A stretch of 64,000 nucleotides of DNA, taken from assembly GCA_014621425.1 (NCBI GenBank), contig JAANBB010000178.1:1-64000 (forward strand). Reading direction: 5' to 3'. Made by a program: the position numbers and the translations under genes. This DNA comes from Cylindrodendrum hubeiense. Lineage: Eukaryota; Ascomycota; Sordariomycetes; Hypocreales; Nectriaceae. This document shows positions 58,657 through 64,000 of the stretch, piece after piece (positions within the stretch are counted from its first letter, which is position 1; each line of letters begins with the position of its first letter). The notes under the pieces are model-generated. The model worked only from the letters and a program-made list of their open reading frames with translations. It ran no database searches and was not told the DNA's origin.

Positions 58657-59563
58657 AGTGGATAAGGTGAGGGTAACAAAGGAAAGCGGACAGGGAGATC
58701 TGCGGGTTGTATGTATGTATGAGCGAGGGTTGAGGCCATCTGCATTCCGGGCGGACGTGAGACGGGCCAGGGCCTGGTATTAACCATGACGTTATGCTAA
58801 GCGCGGACCCCTGGCTTCCTGAAACAGGCCTTTGTCTGGATCAGCGTCGCCGCGGCGGAGTCACTGGACAACAGCGCAAGTTGGCATTGGAGGCTGTGCT
58901 ACGGATTGGGCGCTGGAATTTTGCCAGCGCATAAATCCCTTGCGGTAGATCCCAGTAGCACACAGTATAATCCTCCGGGATCGCCTGTCAGCTGTGAGCA
59001 GCCTTTGTCGCATTGCCTCTTCGTTCCCTGTCCTTCATTCACTGAGTCACGCCCAATCGGTCACACACACACAGTCACTTACAGTCACTTACAGTCTGTC
59101 ACTTCACGGTCGCTCACTCTGGTAAAACCTGGGCGCTGGCACACTTAGTACCCACGGACGCATCCACGGACTCACCCAGCGTGGAATCATTAATTTGCGA
59201 CTATGCCGTGTTTCTTAAAAACCAAGGCCAAACGCGCCTTAGTCCCTTGCAGATCGCAGGAATCCCGTAGTCGTATGGGGCAATGTTCCCGTTTCGGATT
59301 AACCCAGGGCCCGATACAAAGATAGCACAGAACGTTACAGGGCAGGGCAGGAGCTCCAAAACCCAATGGCATCCTTGGCATATGGTCTGATAAGATAAGG
59401 AAGGAGTCAAGATTTTACCCCTCCATCCATATCGGACATCCACATCCATATCTCTCGCTGTGACTCAACTGAACAACGACAAAAAGGCCCCGCATCAACC
59501 ACAGCTCTCGACCACAACCACAACTAAATCGTTACACCTGCGGCCGAACCAAGCTTCCTAAGC
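58657..59563. promoter_or_regulatory. Divergent spacer, membrane protein / AsnRS
   Basis: 907 bases between divergent start codons. It contains a small CA-rich tract and two copies of CAGTCACTTA at about 59070-59092. The last 80 bases form an A/C-rich leader of the synthetase. No gene is seen. Confidence 0.5.
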
Positions 59564-61327
59564 ATGGCGACCATCTATATTGACGAGGACGTCGGCAAGG
59601 ACGAGCCTACCCAGCTTGGTACCGAGGAATCGCCTTACAAGACGCTTCAATTCGCATACATCCAGCGCCCCGCCGAGGCCCAATACCTTATCCGCAAGTC
59701 TGAGAATGCCGACAATGAGGTCGCCAAGGAGTGGAAGCCCGCCGCCAAGTCGGCCCTGAAGAAGGCTGTCAACCTGTTCGAGCAGCACAAGAAGAAGGCT
59801 GCCAAGGAGCAGGAGCTCGCTATCAGGCGCAAGAAGGAGGAGGAGGTCCGACAAAAGGTGTTGGAGGAGGCCAAGGCCATCGTGCTCGAGGAGGATGCCA
59901 GCCTCCCTGCGCCTGTCAAGATCAAGTTAAGCGACGTCGGTGATCACATCAAGCTACGTGACACTCAGGACCCTGAAAGCAAGGGCACCCGAGTGCGCGT
60001 TGTCGGTCGTGTGCATCGTGAGCGTAAGCAGAAGGACGTCCTCTTCATCACTCTGAGGGATGGTTACGGCCAAATGCAGGTTGTCATTGCCGGTAAGCTG
60101 GCAAAGACCTATGATGCCCTCACCCTCACCCGTGAGACGTCCATGGAGATCTTCGGCGAGATGCGTGAGGTCCCCCCTGGCGCCCGAGCCCCCCTCAACC
60201 GCGAGCTCCACGCCGACTTTTACAAGATTCCCAACCACTGGAAGGCTGCTGGTGGCGACGATGCTATCACCAACAGGGTCCAAGCAGATGCCGAGCACGC
60301 CACGCTGCTAGACTTGCGCCATCTCACCCTCCGTGGTGACGTCGCCTCATCCATCATGCTTGTGCGCGACGCTGTCGAGTTCGCCTTCAGCCAAGCCTAC
60401 CGGGAGATCCAGATCCGCAAGGTTAGCCCTCCTGCCCTCGTCCAGACGCAGGTCGAAGGCGGCGGATCACTGTTTAAGTTCGATTACTACAAAGAGGAGG
60501 CATACCTTACCCAGTCTTCGCAGCTCTACCTTGAGACCTGCCTGCCGTCGATGGGTGCTGTGTACTGCATCGAGAAGTCTTTCCGTGCTGAGAAGTCCCT
60601 CACCCGACGCCACTTGTCCGAGTTCACTCACATTGAGGCCGAGCTGGACTTCATCTCATTTGATGACCTCCTAGAGCACATTGAGCACATCATGTGCCGT
60701 GTGCTTGAACTCGTCATGGCCGACCCCGTCATTGCCGAGAAGGTCAAGGACATGAACCCTGATTTCAAGATGCCAGAGCGCCCCTTTATGCGCATGAAGT
60801 ACTCGGATGCCATTGCATGGCTACAGGAGCATGAAATTCTCAACGAGGACAACGAGCCTCACAAGTTCGGTGATGACATCGCCGAAGCTGCGGAGCGCAA
60901 GATGACGGACATTATCAACAAGCCCATCTTCCTGACCCACTTCCCCACGGCGATCAAGGCCTTCTACATGCAGAGGGACCCGGAGGATGAGCGTGTTACG
61001 GAGAGTGTGGACTGCCTGATGCCTGGTGTTGGTGAGATTGTTGGTGGCTCGATGAGAATGGACAAGTTTGAGGACCTCATGGGGGCCTTCGGGCGCGAGG
61101 GCATTGATCCCGAGGCCTATTACTGGTACACCGACCAGAGGAAGTAAGCAACAGCTGACCCATTCCATCATCACCTTCTATTGCTAACAAAAATGTCTAG
61201 GTACGGCAGCTCTCCCCACGGCGGCTACGGTCTCGGATTCGAGCGCTTCCTCGCCTGGCTGTGCAAGCAGCACACAGTCCGTGACTGCTGCTTGTACCCC
61301 CGTTACTTCGGCCGCTGCAAGCCTTGA
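59564..61327 (+). CDS. Cytosolic asparaginyl-tRNA synthetase
   Basis: Class IIb aminoacyl-tRNA synthetase charging tRNA-Asn with asparagine; 568 residues. Exons 59564-61143 and 61201-61327 flank a 57-nt intron (GTAAGC, GCTAAC branch, CTAG). An N-terminal appended domain of about 110 residues ends in a Lys/Glu-rich helix ([20 protein letters not shown]). The OB-fold anticodon-binding domain follows ([21 protein letters not shown], about 140-230). Catalytic-core motifs are present: [11 protein letters not shown]; motif 2 region [29 protein letters not shown]; and motif 3 [16 protein letters not shown] in exon 2, ending RYFGRCKP. The [10 protein letters not shown] segment and the final motif separate it from AspRS and fit AsnRS. 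No mitochondrial presequence. The gene appears complete and ordinary. Confidence 0.97.
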
Positions 61328-62475
61328 GCGAATTGTAACGAGATTACCAATGCTACTTGGCATAGGGGCGTTACGGGGAGCACTCGGAGTCACTTGGAGA
61401 CAATGGGACGCTCCTGCACTCAAAATGGTTATGAGTCATGGAGGTTATTCATGTCGACAACGGTGGATACAATAGAGGTCATCTGCGGTTGTGTCACAGT
61501 TAGCTCTGTAGATCCGTGTCAGGATTGTTTGATTGCCAACAAACAACCTTCTAATGCAGAGAGAATTCAAGTGTCTGCCGTCCCCAATCGTATCAAAGAC
61601 TGCGAAGACGTATTGCCAGGGGTAGCTCAATGCCTGACCAGGGGTTGGAAGTCCGAGGTGGGGGTGGGGGGGATTTCACCTCTCACAATATGGTAAGTAT
61701 TGGGGACGCTTGCAAGCAGTTGGGCAATCTTTACAAGCCACATGCTGCCTAACAAGTACAAGTAATGGTGGTCGCAGGCTTGCTTGGGGGACACGGGGAA
61801 GCGGAGACAAGACATGATCGGGTAGTGGCGATTACGGGCCTTTATAACAGCACGAGAAGAAAAGAAAAGAAAAAAGAAGAAAAAGAAAGGCAGGCCGCAT
61901 GCCATGGTGTTTGCTTGCAAAATGCAGGTTTTTTTTTGTATTCAAACCTATCATATCGCCGCAGCGTGAGTGGACGCGTCCAAGCCATGCCCTCAGGGTT
62001 GGGTTGCGTGGCTTTGGTGGCTTTCGTATGGTCCCCGATGTATGTTTCAACCATGTCGCAACACGTCGTAGCCTCATCTGCATGGTGCGAGAGACATGGC
62101 CGATCCTTGCGGAAAAGGAAGGGTGCGATCTGCGTTCGTTAGCCGAGACAATGTTTGAATCTTGAGGAGAGCGGCTGACCCCGATGGTGAGTCCATCGGA
62201 TGTTAACTCCGCTGGAGAAGTGACATGGAGGATATCCATGGCCAAGCGGACGAAGTCGAGTAATATTAAATGTACTGGGACTGAACTAGCCGTCTCCCTG
62301 GCGTGCACAGATACTATTGTAGGATACTGGCAAGACTAGGTGCTAGACTCCGGTGTTAAGTATCCCTGTAAGCTGATGCACCGATTCTAGGGAAAGGGGG
62401 CATTGCGATCTGACAAGAAAAGACCCAGAAAGAGATCGGTTACACCAGCTCGGGTGGGTTCATTCGGGGACGACG

Positions 62476-62540
62476 GACGCTTGTCGACGCTGGTCAATGC
62501 TGGTCAATGCTGGTCGATGCTGGTCGACGCTTGTCAACGT
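62476..62540. repeat. 10-nt minisatellite
   Basis: Six full copies and a partial copy of a degenerate 10-mer, (G/A)A(C/T)GCT(G/T)GTC. Copies differ by G/A, C/T and G/T substitutions. Confidence 0.85.
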
Positions 62541-62943
62541 TTGAGTGCAACTGCCGACGCGCAGCAGAGCGAGGTACTATGTGGAAAAATGCGCCGAGGC
62601 GAGGAGACCCCTGAGTGGTGGCCTTGCTAGTCGCTGGCTCGTAGGCGTTAGCCCCGGCAGAGGCGCCCCAGAGGGCCCCGGAGATGCCGTTGAAGGGCGA
62701 GGATGAATGCTGATCGTCGTCGGGCGGGACCAAACAAGTGGGGGAGCTGTTTCCTACCCTTGAAGACTCGCGGATGGATCCCTTCTGGAATGGGGAAGGA
62801 TTGCAAAGAAAACGCGAGCAGATGCAGGGTGGCGGCTCTGGGCCGTTGAAATTAACCACGACACGCGAGGAGATGAGATGGGTTTGGGCGACTCTGGAGG
62901 GGGCCGAGTTTCGAGAAGACGATGAGCGAATGCGCGCTGTAGA

Positions 62944-63022
62944 TGGCCTGTAGTTGGCCTGGGTTGGCCTGTAATTGGCCTGTACTGGCCTGTACTGGCC
63001 TGTACTGGCCTGGAGTTGGCCC
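62944..63022. repeat. 10-11-nt minisatellite
   Basis: Seven to eight copies of TGGCCTGTAC or its 11-nt variants (TGGCCTGTAGT, TGGCCTGTAAT, TGGCCTGGAGT). It lies 400 bases after the first minisatellite. Confidence 0.85.
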
Positions 63023-63794
63023 GATGGCGGCCTTCTGGAAAAAGCAGACCGCCCGGCCGGAGTCTTTAGTGGAGTCTGGTGGCTGGTCCAGTTGGTTCCT
63101 TTGCGATGGAGCGTCCCCGGGGGGTCCAGTAGGCCCGTTCAGGCAGGTCCCTCGGGGGTTTTTAGCGCATGGTGTGCTAAAGGTTTGCCCGTGCTGGCCT
63201 GAGCGTTGTTAGTGCAACAGCTGTTGGCGAAACCGACTTGAGGAACACACTCAACCGCTCAGTCGCTCGGGCGGCCCAACGGGCCCGTTGCCGCCGATCC
63301 CAGAGCATGTACTGTGCTGTATTCACGGCCAGGCAGGCAGACGTACCATCTGCAGAACGGCATATACGCACCAAGTATGTGCAGGCTCCCAATCCCCTCC
63401 CAATTCCTTTCCGACGCTCCCGACCGTTCGGTGGATCATTCCCCCTTGCCGGCCGAGCAATTACTGTACTGGGTAGACATGAGCTGTGCTGTGCTGCGCA
63501 ACACGTGCGATACAACCCACGTTCGCAGCTAAACGTGGGGGAACGGATGAGGGGTGCATCTGCTGACCCGAGGCCGGAATCTGACCTGCTTTTCCGTTAC
63601 TCGGCTCACTCAGCCGGTGCTGGTCTCGTAATTAATTGGTCTTGAAAGGGCCCCCTTGCCAAATTGTTGTTTGGTAATCTCTGTTCGCACTTATTATTAT
63701 TAGTCCCTCATTCACTCCAACATGTGCACACACCTCTTCATTCATGCCATTCTCGGTGATCGATTCTCTCACTACCAATCTTACATCCCATAGG

Positions 63795-63820
63795 CCTAGG
63801 TACCTAGGTAGGTACCTAGG
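63795..63820. repeat. Palindromic TAGGTACC cluster
   Basis: Overlapping palindromes of the CCTAGGTACCTAGG type. Related single TAGGTAGGTACC motifs appear at about 12040 and 50384. Such elements are common in intergenic DNA of Sordariomycetes; function unknown. Confidence 0.6.
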
Positions 63821-64000
63821 CACTCTAAATTCTTGGCAAAATATAGAGAATCGACTTCATACCCCACCATGTATTAGGGTGTATGCGCAAGCATTGATGC
63901 TGTCTTGGTCTTTTTGTACTATCTGCACTGAGACCATCTCGCCAGTCTCGTGTGTTGCTCTTCTCTCATGTGTACTCTACTGTGTATTTCTCTCGCGTGG

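Larger units (their letters stand above)
61328..64000. other. Terminal gene-free stretch with short tandem repeats
   Basis: 2.7 kb without a supported gene. Short frames in both directions lack domains. It contains a poly-purine run (61855-61890) and the two minisatellites and palindrome listed separately. Confidence 0.55.

Overview
The window is nuclear DNA of a filamentous ascomycete, most likely a Sordariomycete; I cannot name the genus. The evidence is fungal gene content (class I myosin with SH3 and acidic tail, TRK potassium transporter, PFA4-type palmitoyltransferase, GH131 glucanase, STAND-type ankyrin protein), genes split by short introns (mostly 50-115 nt, GT...AG, often with a CTAAC branch site), and GC-rich coding regions separated by long gene-poor spacers. 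I recognise no rRNA, tRNA, CRISPR array, plasmid origin or intact transposon.

Layout. Positions 1-6.5 kb are an AT-richer, decayed region: an AT block, clustered short repeats, an 82-nt hairpin, and exon-like fragments of a broken gene. A secreted GH131 glucanase gene (6606-7591, +) sits at its edge. At 9571-11627 (-) is a 629-residue protein with a Cys/His cluster and an apparently inactive caspase-like fold, followed upstream by about 7 kb without a convincing gene. From 18.7 kb the gene content is dense: GT90/CAP10 glycosyltransferase (-), PFA4 palmitoyltransferase (+, frameshifted in this sequence), class I myosin (-), a small RPEL actin-binding protein (+), a 91-residue unknown (-), an ER FKBP isomerase (+), a TRK potassium transporter (+), an ankyrin-repeat protein (-), an adenosine-deaminase-like enzyme (+), DNA polymerase kappa (-), a conserved P/Q-rich protein (+), a single-pass membrane protein (+), a flavodoxin-fold quinone reductase (+), a multi-pass membrane protein (-) and cytosolic asparaginyl-tRNA synthetase (+). 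The last 2.7 kb hold only short tandem repeats.

The genes do not form one pathway or a secondary-metabolite cluster; most are housekeeping. Two neighbours share an actin theme: myosin I and the RPEL protein are divergently transcribed. The most interesting signal is in the quinone reductase gene. Behind its normal-length stop codon (TGA CTG) the same frame stays open for 52 more codons with coding-like composition and ends in a CaaX-like Cys-Thr-Val-Gln. This suggests stop-codon readthrough, or removal of a very small intron, to make a second, lipid-anchored isoform. Exon boundaries were placed by hand from splice motifs and reading-frame continuity; each model was checked to keep phase throughout.
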